From assembly GCA_028376765.1 (NCBI GenBank), contig JAONBD010000003.1, positions 1-64,000 on the forward strand: DNA of 64,000 nucleotides. Reading direction: 5' to 3'. How positions within the stretch are numbered: position 1 is the first letter of the stretch; each line of letters begins with the position of its first letter. This stretch comes from Candidatus Kapaibacterium sp. GTDB lineage: Bacteria; Bacteroidota; Ignavibacteria; Kapaibacteriales; UBA2268. The notes beneath the pieces were generated by a model. It did no database searches. It saw nothing but the letters and a program-made list of their open reading frames with translations, and was not told the origin of the DNA. Positions 35,560 to 44,469 of the stretch are shown here, piece by piece. The position numbers were made by a program, and so were the translations under genes.

Positions 35560-35760
35560 TTAAAGTTACAAACTAATTGGTTACTTGAAACTTTTTTACA
35601 AATCAAGACACTTACTGTTAACAATAAGACTATAAGAATTGTATTTTTATATCATTAAAAAAAAGTAAGTTTTTCATTAAAATTTGATAGTGTAAGTTTT
35701 GCCCCTTTACTATCATTTATACCACAAAAGTAGAATTGCCAAAAGCAATTCTACTTTTTT
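35560..35760 (+). ncRNA. Possible small RNA ending at an orphan terminator
   Basis: The ~300 bp between the divergent genes at 35516 and 35817 contain a strong terminator with no gene before it. Just upstream, TGATAGTGTAAG (35685-35696) and TTACTATCA (35707-35715) can pair with a two-base bulge, giving a second hairpin. This two-hairpin, U-tailed layout is typical of small RNAs. The 5' end is not defined by sequence; limits are approximate. Confidence 0.28.
35727..35760 (+). terminator. Strong orphan rho-independent terminator
   Basis: A perfect 13-bp stem (AAAGTAGAATTGC at 35727-35739, GCAATTCTACTTT at 35745-35757) with a five-base loop and a T run. No plus-strand coding region ends upstream of it. 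Confidence 0.8.
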
Positions 35761-35785
35761 ATATCAATTTTTATTAAATAACGTA

Positions 35786-35812
35786 TTGATTATACTTTCT
35801 TTTATATTTTTG
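35786..35812 (+). promoter_or_regulatory. Candidate promoter for the POTRA/barrel gene
   Basis: TTG at 35786-35788 and TATTTTTG at 35805-35812 (TAnnTTTG), 16 bases apart, approximate the Bacteroidota -33/-7 arrangement. The ATG follows four bases later. Confidence 0.45.
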
Positions 35813-35816
35813 AATA

Positions 35817-37427
35817 ATGAAAATTACAGTCTTCATAATAATTTTTCTTAGTGCAATTCAAATTGCAAAATCAGATAATTACATCAGAACAATTTATATT
35901 GATAATGGTAATGTATTTCCTGATTCCACTTCAAATTTTATGTCGAGAATAATCAATTCTTTACATTTCCCAACACGCCCATATATTATTGAACAAGAAT
36001 TGCTATTTGGTGTTAATGATATTGTAGATGAAGATTTACTACTTGAATCTGAGCGAAATCTTCGAAGGATGAACATTTTTACTGATGTTGATATCAGATT
36101 AGATACCGTTGGCTACGACTTAGTAGATGTATATGTAAATACTACTGATAAATGGTCCACTACTCCAGCATTATTAATTGGGTCGGGTGGAGGTCAAACC
36201 GAATCGGGCTTTAAACTTGAAGATGATAATTTGGCGGGAAGAGCTTATTTCCTATCACTTCAAGCATTAAAAAGAACGGAAAACGACATTGGGTGGCAAG
36301 GCTCGGTCTTCTTGAATAAGACTAGGTTTTTCAGACAAAATTTTGATATTAATCTATCATTAATTTCTCACAAATATAAAACAACGCAAATCTTTGGTTT
36401 ATCGAAACCTTTCAGAAATCTATTAGATGCTTATTCATGGCAATTTAAAACAAAAAATATTTTTGGAAACGATTTTTTATATAATGAACAATTAAATGGT
36501 CAAAATCAGGCACAACAATTACTGGGCATTCACGAACAGAAAATTTCTGCTTATTATTCAAAAGCATTTATAAGTGATTTACGTTCTTTTGCAACCGTAT
36601 ATATTGATATAAATAGTACAGACAGAGGTTTACCACAATTTAGAAGAGCTTTTGATAACACTGGAAAGTTCTTAATAGAATTTTCTTCTGTATCAGAAGA
36701 TTACTTTAAAACTAATAGATTAAACACCTATCAAGACGAAGATATTATGGTTGGTGGTTATGGCTCGGTCATATTAGGTAGAACTTTCCCTATTGACTCA
36801 ACTGGTGATAAAGTATGGTACGCTGGAGCAAGGGGAGAAAGATCATGGGTTGGGTCGAATTGGTATATTTACACTCAAGTAGGTGGAGGGTCTGGTTTTG
36901 ACGATGGATTTGCAAAATATACATTTCAAGATTCGAAAATATTAGGGTTTTTAACATTAGGTCCTAAGCAAGTTATAGCAACTCGCTTCAGACAACAAAC
37001 AGCTTGGAATTGGCCAGCGGATAGGCAGCTAGTTTTGGATAATGATTATGGGTTAAGAGGTTTTGAACTGAATAGGTTAGCAGGAGATTCTAGAATTCAG
37101 TCTAATCTTGAATATAGATTTTTCCCAGGATGGAAAGCTTGGGTCTTTAAAGTGAGCTGGGCAGCTTTTTATGATATGGGTACAACATGGGATCAGGATT
37201 TTGGTTTTGAAAATGCTAGGTGGTATAAATCAGCAGGTCTAGGTATTCGTTTTCATAACGAAATGGCTAGCGGTAAAACTAATGTTTACAGAATAGATTT
37301 TGCATATAATTTTGATGATATGAAATTTGGCGGTATAGTCTTTACTACTGGGCAGCAATTCTCACTTTTCGATATTCATAATTTTAGAATACCAGATATA
37401 TTTGGGTTAGATTTTGATGGAGAATAA
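35817..37427 (+). CDS. POTRA-domain outer-membrane beta-barrel protein (Omp85/TamA-like)
   Basis: The 536-residue product has a signal peptide (cleavage near AKSDN). A POTRA-like unit follows (residues ~60-115: LFGVNDIVDEDLLLESERNLRRMNIFTDVDI, outline), then the DVYVNTTDKWSTTP linker and a ~400-residue barrel with repeated aromatic-ended strands. A late GLRGFELNRLAGDSRIQSNLEYRF segment corresponds to the conserved Omp85 loop region, with RGF standing for the VRGY/F motif of loop 6. It is smaller than BamA, with probably one POTRA, and belongs to the accessory Omp85-like proteins of Bacteroidota. Substrate unknown. Confidence 0.8.
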   Translation: MKITVFIIIFLSAIQIAKSDNYIRTIYIDNGNVFPDSTSNFMSRIINSLHFPTRPYIIEQELLFGVNDIVDEDLLLESERNLRRMNIFTDVDIRLDTVGYDLVDVYVNTTDKWSTTPALLIGSGGGQTESGFKLEDDNLAGRAYFLSLQALKRTENDIGWQGSVFLNKTRFFRQNFDINLSLISHKYKTTQIFGLSKPFRNLLDAYSWQFKTKNIFGNDFLYNEQLNGQNQAQQLLGIHEQKISAYYSKAFISDLRSFATVYIDINSTDRGLPQFRRAFDNTGKFLIEFSSVSEDYFKTNRLNTYQDEDIMVGGYGSVILGRTFPIDSTGDKVWYAGARGERSWVGSNWYIYTQVGGGSGFDDGFAKYTFQDSKILGFLTLGPKQVIATRFRQQTAWNWPADRQLVLDNDYGLRGFELNRLAGDSRIQSNLEYRFFPGWKAWVFKVSWAAFYDMGTTWDQDFGFENARWYKSAGLGIRFHNEMASGKTNVYRIDFAYNFDDMKFGGIVFTTGQQFSLFDIHNFRIPDIFGLDFDGE

Positions 37428-37430
37428 TTT

Positions 37431-38069
37431 TTATTTGCTTGTAATTCCTTCAAATGAATTGCTATCAAATACTTTTTTATTAATAACATAACTTGCTCTT
37501 AGACCACAATTCCAATATGAATCGTTTGTACCATCTAACCATGGGTTTATATTATCAGTAAGAGCAAAGTTTACCCCCACTTGCAAAGAGATTGATAATT
37601 CTTTTTTTATACTATATGTAATATTAAAGCTTGGGGAGGCTTTAAAAGATACGTTTAATTGATTGTTATCAATCTTTGGAAAGGATACATTTTCTACGAT
37701 AAATTCATCTTTATCGAAGTTTGAAATAAAAGTTAACACTCCAAGATTAATTTTAAAATCAAGTTCTATTCTATTAAAATTAAAAATCTCATAACCAATT
37801 ATTCCATCGATTGATCCATAATTAAGTTTGTACGAAGATGGATAGTCAGATTTGTCGTGACCATATTCTACACTTATTCCATAAAAATAAGGCTCAGTTA
37901 CGTTATCTTTATTAACAAATGAAACGCCATAATAATTGCCCAAATTATTATTAATATTTGGAGATTCATTATTAGAAATTATAATACCACTTCTAATTGA
38001 AATAGATTTATTTGCTAAAAGCCCATTGCTTGATATAATTAATAATATTAAAATAAGTGGAAGTTTCAT
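37431..38069 (-). CDS. Small outer-membrane beta-barrel protein
   Basis: The 212-residue product starts with a signal peptide (cleavage near LLANKS) and consists of alternating polar/hydrophobic strands with Asn-rich turns (e.g. YYGVSFVNKD, FYGISVEYGH, ISLQVGVNFALTDN). It ends with GLRASYVINKKV, similar to the outer-membrane beta-barrel family with 8 strands. No ligand or enzyme motif is seen. It converges with the Omp85-like gene (3 bp apart) and lies 23 bp downstream of the pseudo-M1 gene on the same strand. Confidence 0.6.
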   Translation of the reverse strand: MKLPLILILLIISSNGLLANKSISIRSGIIISNNESPNINNNLGNYYGVSFVNKDNVTEPYFYGISVEYGHDKSDYPSSYKLNYGSIDGIIGYEIFNFNRIELDFKINLGVLTFISNFDKDEFIVENVSFPKIDNNQLNVSFKASPSFNITYSIKKELSISLQVGVNFALTDNINPWLDGTNDSYWNCGLRASYVINKKVFDSNSFEGITSK

Positions 38070-38092
38070 TTTTCAAAAATACAAGAAAAATA

Positions 38093-40405
38093 TCAATCTC
38101 CAGTTTTTGTAATTATGTCTTCCCAATCATCTTCATCAAAAATTCCAATTTGATAATCTTGATCGTTTATTTTAATTTTATCAGGTTGTTTATCGAATGG
38201 TGGAAGCTCAATTATATTATTTTTTTGAATAATATTTAGATTTGTTCTGAAAAAGGTTTCATCTTCAAATATTATTAGCAGTGGTAGTGAGACAATAAAG
38301 TCATCAGGGCATTCCAGTTTGTTAGCAGCGATTTTTACAATATACTTGCCCGCTTGCTCTTCTTCTTTAATAGCATAATTAATTTTTGGTATATAATCAC
38401 TTTCTGCCCATTGTTTTATAAACCAACCCATATCAATCCCAAAATGTGAATCGAGTACTTCTTTGAAATCATTGGTATTAAAATGATTATATTCTCCAGA
38501 TTGATAAAGAGATTTTATAATACTTTTAAAAGGAGCTTCGTTCATATTAGCAAAGTCGTATGACAAATTTCTTAGCATATGAAATATCTTAATTGCCTTT
38601 AGTACTACATAACCATACAAATTTCTATTGGGCTTGCTAATCAAACTGCTCATTGATATTGGACCAGGTTCATATTGATCATATAACCTGTAAAAGCTAT
38701 TCTTTAAACTACTTTGTTGATTTTCTAATCTCCTTAACAATTTTGGAAAATTCTCCATTAGCATCATATCTATATACGATACCATTCCAGCTCGAATCCA
38801 TGATTCATGGTAAGAATCACTGAAAAAGTAGTTACTTACCCAAAAGGATTTAAACCTATTCAAAACCGAAATCAATGGGTATCTGTCCAAACTGATTAAT
38901 GGCATTACCATAAAATTTCCATTTACGTAGTCCTGCAAATCTGAAATAGCTCTTTCATTCAGATTGTTTGAACTAACTCTTGCATTAAGTTCATCTCCAA
39001 ATGAAACATTAAAATCACTCCTAGATAAATCTGGGTTATTTTTAGGTATCATTATATTAAACTCTTTAATAGAAATATCACCTAGTAAGTCTAAATAAAT
39101 TGCAACAGATTGTTCAAAGTAGTCTTTTAGATTATCAACATCAACTTCATCATCATGGTATAGATTTATTTTAAACCCATTGCTTAAATCAATTTGATCT
39201 AAAGTAAAATGACCAATTTCAAAAACAGGTGAATAAATTGGTTCAGTAGATTTAAGGGAGCTTAAGTCATTAAAATTATCAATTTCTTCTACAAGGATTT
39301 CTCCAGTTCCAGCAATTGTATAAGTATTAGGATGAGTTACATTTATATCAAAATCGATTTTTTTTAATTGAGAATATTTAGGGTACCAAGCAAAGCTATA
39401 CATTACGTAATTAAAATAATGTTTTACCATAACTCCACTATACCAAAAATCTAAACTAAATTCACCACTCACTTCTTCTGGCAGATTAAACACCAATAAG
39501 CTCAAATCTTTATCCCGATATATATCTTCAATTTTGTAATCCCCAATTTTTATTGAGTCAACAACCAGCTCTTTTGCAAGAGAAAATCTAATAGAAGATT
39601 GCTTATCTTTAAGTCTTTTACAGGTTAAAGTTACATGACTTTTGGAGATCAGATCATCTCCAGATAAATTAATATCTGCTTTTAAACTATCAACTTCTAT
39701 AACATCATATTGATCATATATATTTCTTGAGTTAGTGTCTCTAAAAGAATTTTCACGTACTATTGATCTTTTGTAGCTATCAATATTGCCAAATGTCTCT
39801 ATGTTTTTTGATATTGTGATTTCATCAGAAGAGTATTCTGAATAAATTACTGAATATGAATCGGATTTATTCTTAAAATTCACTGAAAAATAATTACCTA
39901 CTTCCTTATCATAAATAAATTTAAATAATTTATTATCAACTAATTCATATTTTTTATTTAAATAAAAATCAATATGATGTTTATATATATCAAGGAATTG
40001 GTAGCTATTTTCATTTGAAACCATTTGAAAAGAATTTCTAATCATATTTAGAAATGATTTATCAGCAATTAACATTGCCGAGCTGAAATCAAAATTGGAA
40101 GATTCCTTTTCAGTTTGATTTCTAAAATTATCAAGGGCTGCTTGTTCTTTGATAGGAACAGAAATATTGCCATCACCAATTATGACAGAAAAAATCGTTT
40201 TATTATTTACATTTTGGAAAAATATAATCTCTCCGCTAGAAACTGATAGATTTATGCCATCAACGGAATGGAACAGTCCACTTACATCATAACTTTCCAT
40301 TGAGTTTACGTTTAAATTAATTAATTTTGAATATGTTTCTTCATATTTACCTGCTATGGAGCTTAAAGAAAAAAGTATAATCAGAAGGGTTAATTTTAAA
40401 TACAT
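38093..40405 (-). CDS. M1-like (aminopeptidase N fold) protein lacking the zinc site: pseudopeptidase
   Basis: The 770-residue exported protein (signal near SSIAGK) has an N-terminal region of unknown fold, an M1-like beta-sandwich from about residue 235 (FNYVMYSFAWYPKYSQL, FDINVTHPNTYTIAGTGE) and a helical thermolysin-like part from about 430. At the place of HExxHxWxG it reads LNRFKSFWVSN (residues ~515-525), and WLxEG is WIRAG (536-540), so all three expected zinc ligands are missing. The surrounding helices and the late FGIDMGWFIKQWAESDYIP are M1-like. A binding or scaffold role is inferred. It is divergent from the M28 peptidase gene by 66 bp. Confidence 0.78.
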   Translation of the reverse strand: MYLKLTLLIILFSLSSIAGKYEETYSKLINLNVNSMESYDVSGLFHSVDGINLSVSSGEIIFFQNVNNKTIFSVIIGDGNISVPIKEQAALDNFRNQTEKESSNFDFSSAMLIADKSFLNMIRNSFQMVSNENSYQFLDIYKHHIDFYLNKKYELVDNKLFKFIYDKEVGNYFSVNFKNKSDSYSVIYSEYSSDEITISKNIETFGNIDSYKRSIVRENSFRDTNSRNIYDQYDVIEVDSLKADINLSGDDLISKSHVTLTCKRLKDKQSSIRFSLAKELVVDSIKIGDYKIEDIYRDKDLSLLVFNLPEEVSGEFSLDFWYSGVMVKHYFNYVMYSFAWYPKYSQLKKIDFDINVTHPNTYTIAGTGEILVEEIDNFNDLSSLKSTEPIYSPVFEIGHFTLDQIDLSNGFKINLYHDDEVDVDNLKDYFEQSVAIYLDLLGDISIKEFNIMIPKNNPDLSRSDFNVSFGDELNARVSSNNLNERAISDLQDYVNGNFMVMPLISLDRYPLISVLNRFKSFWVSNYFFSDSYHESWIRAGMVSYIDMMLMENFPKLLRRLENQQSSLKNSFYRLYDQYEPGPISMSSLISKPNRNLYGYVVLKAIKIFHMLRNLSYDFANMNEAPFKSIIKSLYQSGEYNHFNTNDFKEVLDSHFGIDMGWFIKQWAESDYIPKINYAIKEEEQAGKYIVKIAANKLECPDDFIVSLPLLIIFEDETFFRTNLNIIQKNNIIELPPFDKQPDKIKINDQDYQIGIFDEDDWEDIITKTGD

Positions 40406-40471
40406 TATTTTTTACCTGTGCTTACTATATATTGTAAATATATTTTTTAAAATTCAAAAATTCAAATCAAA

Positions 40472-42262
40472 ATGAAATATATCATATTATTATTAATTTT
40501 CAGCAATTTATTATTTGCTGATAGTGATGACATAAAAGCCAATTTAGAAAAATTAACATCTACCGAATTTGGTGGAAGATTGCCTGGAACAACTGGGATT
40601 GATAAAGCAGCTCAGTTTATTAAGGAACAGTTCCAGGAAGCTGGATTAAAACCTATTAACGATAGTTGGTTTCAAGAATTTTCTGTAAAATCAGGTAAAA
40701 AATTATCTGGTGAAAATAATTTAAGCTTTAACATATTTATACCTAGACCAGGCATACCAAAAGAAAAATTAAGACCAAGAACAGCTACTTGGAATAATAT
40801 GGTTGATTGGACTCCATTGCAGTTTTCTTCTAACGGTAGCTATAATGGCGAAATGATTTTTGTGGGTTATGGAATTAGTTCGGAAAGCCTTGCTTATGAT
40901 GACTACTCTAATATTGATGTCGCTGGAAAAGCTGTTGTTATTCTGACTGACTCCCCAAATGGTAAATCAAAAACAGGCAAATTTGCAAGATATTCTAGTA
41001 TGAGATACAAAATTTCGAATGCAAAAGAGCATAACGCAGCGGCTGTTATTTTTATCAAATCACAAGACGATTCTGCAAATGTGTTAGAAAAACTTGATGT
41101 TAATAATAGAATGAGTACAAATTCTGGAATCCTTGCCGCTCAGGTTAGCAGAGAAAAGTTTATTAAATATTTTCCTAAAAATGCTGGCTTGCTAAAACTT
41201 GAAAACTCAATAAACGAAACAAAAAAACCTGCCTCTGTTACTATTGATAATAAAGAAATATCAATAATAATTAATATAGAAGATATTAAATACCCAACTA
41301 AAAATATAATTGGTGTTTTGGAAGGTAAAAATCCAAACAAATATATCTTTATGGGAGCACATTATGACCATTTAGGAGTTTCAAACTCGGGTAGCTCACG
41401 ATACCGAGATAACCCTCCAAAAATTCACCCCGGTGCTGATGATAATGCTTCGGGTGTTGCATCAATGATAGAAATTGCAAATAGGTTAAAAAATAACAAA
41501 CCAGAACATTCTGTTATATTCGCTGCTTGGTCAGCCGAAGAAATGGGACTGCTTGGTTCGGATAACTATGTTAATAATAATTTCGACTTAAAAGAAAACG
41601 TTCTTTGCTATCTTAATTTTGATATGGTTGGTAGGCTTACTAATTCAAAACTAAGTATCTTAGGTACGGGTACTGCGGAAGAATTTAATGATTTGATAAA
41701 CAAAACTGCCGAAGATTATAATTTTGAAATAAGCATGATTCAGACTGGAATGGGCCCAAGTGACCATTCATCTTTTTATAAAGCAAAAAAACCAGTATTA
41801 GCAATATTTTCTGGAATACATAGCGATTACCATACTCCCGAAGATACTCCAGACAAAATAAACTGGGAAGGTATGGATTCAATAATTAATTTTTCTATTG
41901 ATTTATTTGAATCTATAGACAAAAAAGGGAATCTTACTTTCCAAGAAGTACAGATAAACGAAAAATCAAAAACTATAAGAAGAGGTGGTTCCAGCGTTGT
42001 TATGGGAGTGATTCCAAACTATTCTGATATTGACCATGGATTTATAATAGATGGTGTTACTCCAAAAGGACCTGCCGCTCTAGCTGGTTTGAAAGGTGGC
42101 GATATATTAATAGAAGTTGATGGCGATAAAATTGTAGATATATATGATTTTATGTACTCTTATTGGGACAAAAACCCTGGCGATATTGTTGTTGTTAAAG
42201 TTTTAAGAGATAATAAAGATGAACCAATTAGTTTGAAAGTAAAATTAGCTGCAAAGGAATAA
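40472..42262 (+). CDS. Secreted M28 family metallopeptidase with PA and PDZ domains
   Basis: The 596-residue product has a signal peptide (cleavage near LFADS), a PA-like insert (YDDYSNIDVAGKAVVIL, residues ~140-240), and an M28 di-zinc catalytic domain with every ligand segment: GAHYDHLG, GADDNASG, SAEEMGLLGS, NFDMVG and SDYHTPEDT. A C-terminal PDZ domain (residues ~490-590, FIIDGVTPKGPAALAGLKGGDIL) follows. It is an aminopeptidase of the periplasm or outside, probably used for protein scavenging. The next gene begins one base after its stop. Confidence 0.92.
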   Translation: MKYIILLLIFSNLLFADSDDIKANLEKLTSTEFGGRLPGTTGIDKAAQFIKEQFQEAGLKPINDSWFQEFSVKSGKKLSGENNLSFNIFIPRPGIPKEKLRPRTATWNNMVDWTPLQFSSNGSYNGEMIFVGYGISSESLAYDDYSNIDVAGKAVVILTDSPNGKSKTGKFARYSSMRYKISNAKEHNAAAVIFIKSQDDSANVLEKLDVNNRMSTNSGILAAQVSREKFIKYFPKNAGLLKLENSINETKKPASVTIDNKEISIIINIEDIKYPTKNIIGVLEGKNPNKYIFMGAHYDHLGVSNSGSSRYRDNPPKIHPGADDNASGVASMIEIANRLKNNKPEHSVIFAAWSAEEMGLLGSDNYVNNNFDLKENVLCYLNFDMVGRLTNSKLSILGTGTAEEFNDLINKTAEDYNFEISMIQTGMGPSDHSSFYKAKKPVLAIFSGIHSDYHTPEDTPDKINWEGMDSIINFSIDLFESIDKKGNLTFQEVQINEKSKTIRRGGSSVVMGVIPNYSDIDHGFIIDGVTPKGPAALAGLKGGDILIEVDGDKIVDIYDFMYSYWDKNPGDIVVVKVLRDNKDEPISLKVKLAAKE

Positions 42263-42263
42263 C

Positions 42264-43487
42264 TTGAAATCAGTTGATTTTGTAGTTTATAAATTTGGGG
42301 GCTCAGGTCTTACTTCTCCAAATTCACTTAAAGATATTTTTATAAAATTAAATCTTAATACTAAATATCTTTTTGTAATATCTGCCCTAAAAGGAGTAAC
42401 CGATAAGCTTATAGGTATTGCAGAGGCTATTAAATATGGAAATTACGAAAGAGCAATTTCTTTTAAAAATGATGTAATCTCTATTCATAAAAAATATTGG
42501 ATTGACTATTTTCTTGATTATGACAAAATAGAAAAAGATCTAATCTCTTTAATAGAATCATCTAAACTACTTAAAGTTCAATCTGAACACTCAAGATGTA
42601 AAATAATATCAAGAGGGGAATACTATAGTTCTCTACTTCTAAAAGAACTATTATCTAAATGTGGAATTAAATCTGATATAGCAATTGCAACAGAAATCCT
42701 TAAAAAAACAAATTCCGATTATATAATAGAGTCAGATTTAATCAGCGAGTACTTTCAATCTAATAATGTTATTATTACCCAAGGTTTTGTCTACTCAGAA
42801 AATGATAAATACCGCTTATTTGGTAGGAATGGTTCTGATTATTCTGCTGCATTATTTGCATCTAAACTAGGTGCCAATAAGTTAGTGCTATGGAAAGATG
42901 TAGATGGAGTTTACACATATGATCCTCGAAAATTAGAGGGTTCAAAAATTGTTCCTAATATTGGTTTTAAGCAATTAATAGAATTATCTAAATTCGGTAC
43001 AGAAATAATATATACGCCAGCTTTAGAATCAGCTATACAAGGGCAAATTCCAATAATAATTAAAAGTTTATTCGACTTGAGTCTAAATGAGACATTGATA
43101 GAACAAGATTCAATCAAAAATATTTTTTCTATGACTTATGATACAAACTATTCAATACTTGAAATTGAAGAAAGCCAAATAACAAATAATTTGAAATTTA
43201 TATTTGGCTTAATTAAACTAAAAATAAATGCAGAATATTTTAATTTTAATAATTCATTTTTTCTATTATTTAAAAATAGTGAGATTACAAGAACATTAAT
43301 AAATAGTTCTAATGAAAAATATTCTATCTTGATAGTTGTTGGTTTACACAATTCTAGTTATATTAATGAATTGGAACCAAACTTTATTTTATCCGATAAT
43401 TCTAATTATATTACAAAATATTATTTTAACAAAGAGCTTTGCGATTCTACTATCAAAAAAATACATGACAGGAGTCAGCAATTATGA
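42264..43487 (+). CDS. Aspartate kinase (amino-acid kinase family), TTG start
   Basis: The 407-residue protein starts from TTG at 42264, one base after the M28 stop; the next in-frame ATG would remove the KFGGSG phosphate-binding motif. Other kinase motifs are ISALKGVTDKL, SRGEYYSSLLL, FGRNGSDYSAALFA (the RGGSD region, with Asn for Gly) and LWKDVDGVYTYDPR. The C-terminal ~130 residues are ACT-like but poor in conserved residues, with Asn/Ile-rich sequence. Aspartokinase opens Lys/Thr/Met synthesis; the weak regulatory domain suggests altered feedback. It overlaps the next gene by 4 bp. Confidence 0.85.
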   Translation: MKSVDFVVYKFGGSGLTSPNSLKDIFIKLNLNTKYLFVISALKGVTDKLIGIAEAIKYGNYERAISFKNDVISIHKKYWIDYFLDYDKIEKDLISLIESSKLLKVQSEHSRCKIISRGEYYSSLLLKELLSKCGIKSDIAIATEILKKTNSDYIIESDLISEYFQSNNVIITQGFVYSENDKYRLFGRNGSDYSAALFASKLGANKLVLWKDVDGVYTYDPRKLEGSKIVPNIGFKQLIELSKFGTEIIYTPALESAIQGQIPIIIKSLFDLSLNETLIEQDSIKNIFSMTYDTNYSILEIEESQITNNLKFIFGLIKLKINAEYFNFNNSFFLLFKNSEITRTLINSSNEKYSILIVVGLHNSSYINELEPNFILSDNSNYITKYYFNKELCDSTIKKIHDRSQQL

Positions 43488-44443
43488 AACATAAACTAGA
43501 TTACTTCGACCTTTCGGAACATAACTCTATTCAGAAGTTAGTGCTATGGGTAATGATAATCTGTTTTGCGATTGCCCTTTTTGTAGTTTTATTACCACAA
43601 GCAGAAAACTTCTTTGAAGTATATTTAAAAGGTGTAGTTTATAATTCTGGAGAGAGCATTCCATATAGATTAGATTCTAAAAACTTACTTCAGCCTACAG
43701 ATTATTATACTAATTGGGCAATAGATATATATATTGATACTCCACAAGAATCTAGAAATTGGATTAACCCTATATTATCTTTATTTTTTATTGCTTTTCT
43801 TCCCTCACTTATAGCGGCTGTCTTTTTTAGCGTTGTATTGCCTAGAAACCTTGCTCTAATTCGTCAGAAAATAGAAAGAGAAATTACAAGTGAATTGGAT
43901 AAAATAACTTTAAAAGTGTTTGGGGTTCATACTGTTGAACAACGAAACAAAGTGGAACAAATGATTTTAAATGCTGATTTAAGAGATATTCATGATTATG
44001 TAAAAGATTGGAATATTGATCCAGATGATATAATTTCTATCAGAAAAGCATTACAATGGTTAAATTCTTCTGGTAAATTTGCTTTTAAAAAAGCATTCAG
44101 TGCTATTAGTTTTTTCTTGAGATTTTATGTTACTAAAAAGTATGCAAATGTAATACTAGGAACAGTTTACTTTGGTGCAGCATTGCTTATAATTGTAATT
44201 GGTCTGCGTGGGCTAAAGTTCATCCCTTCTTCGGAACCTTCTTTAGTATTTTTCTCACTTGGTTTAGAGTTCACTCTTCTTGTTGTTTATGCTGTTACTT
44301 TAATGTTTGGGAAAGAATCGGAAGAGGATAGATATTCTAACAACCACAACACAACTCAACATAATATTTTATCGAAGGACTTTGGAACAGATAAAGAAGC
44401 AGAAAATCTATTAAAGGTGTTTATTCTAAAAGATAAAAACTAG
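43484..44443 (+). CDS. Unknown four-helix membrane protein
   Basis: The 319-residue protein is not recognised. It has a transmembrane helix at about 19-40, an external loop of ~60 residues, a second helix at ~97-120, a soluble middle (IEREITSELDKITLKVFG, then a charged helix and DWNIDPDDIISIRKALQWL) and two more helices at ~223-242 and ~252-272, before a polar tail. The middle could be a cytosolic signalling domain. It shares a 4-bp overlap with aspartokinase and converges with the histidine kinase. No function is proposed. Confidence 0.6.
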   Translation: MKHKLDYFDLSEHNSIQKLVLWVMIICFAIALFVVLLPQAENFFEVYLKGVVYNSGESIPYRLDSKNLLQPTDYYTNWAIDIYIDTPQESRNWINPILSLFFIAFLPSLIAAVFFSVVLPRNLALIRQKIEREITSELDKITLKVFGVHTVEQRNKVEQMILNADLRDIHDYVKDWNIDPDDIISIRKALQWLNSSGKFAFKKAFSAISFFLRFYVTKKYANVILGTVYFGAALLIIVIGLRGLKFIPSSEPSLVFFSLGLEFTLLVVYAVTLMFGKESEEDRYSNNHNTTQHNILSKDFGTDKEAENLLKVFILKDKN

Positions 44444-44469
44444 TGATTAAATAAAGCTCCTAAAATTTC

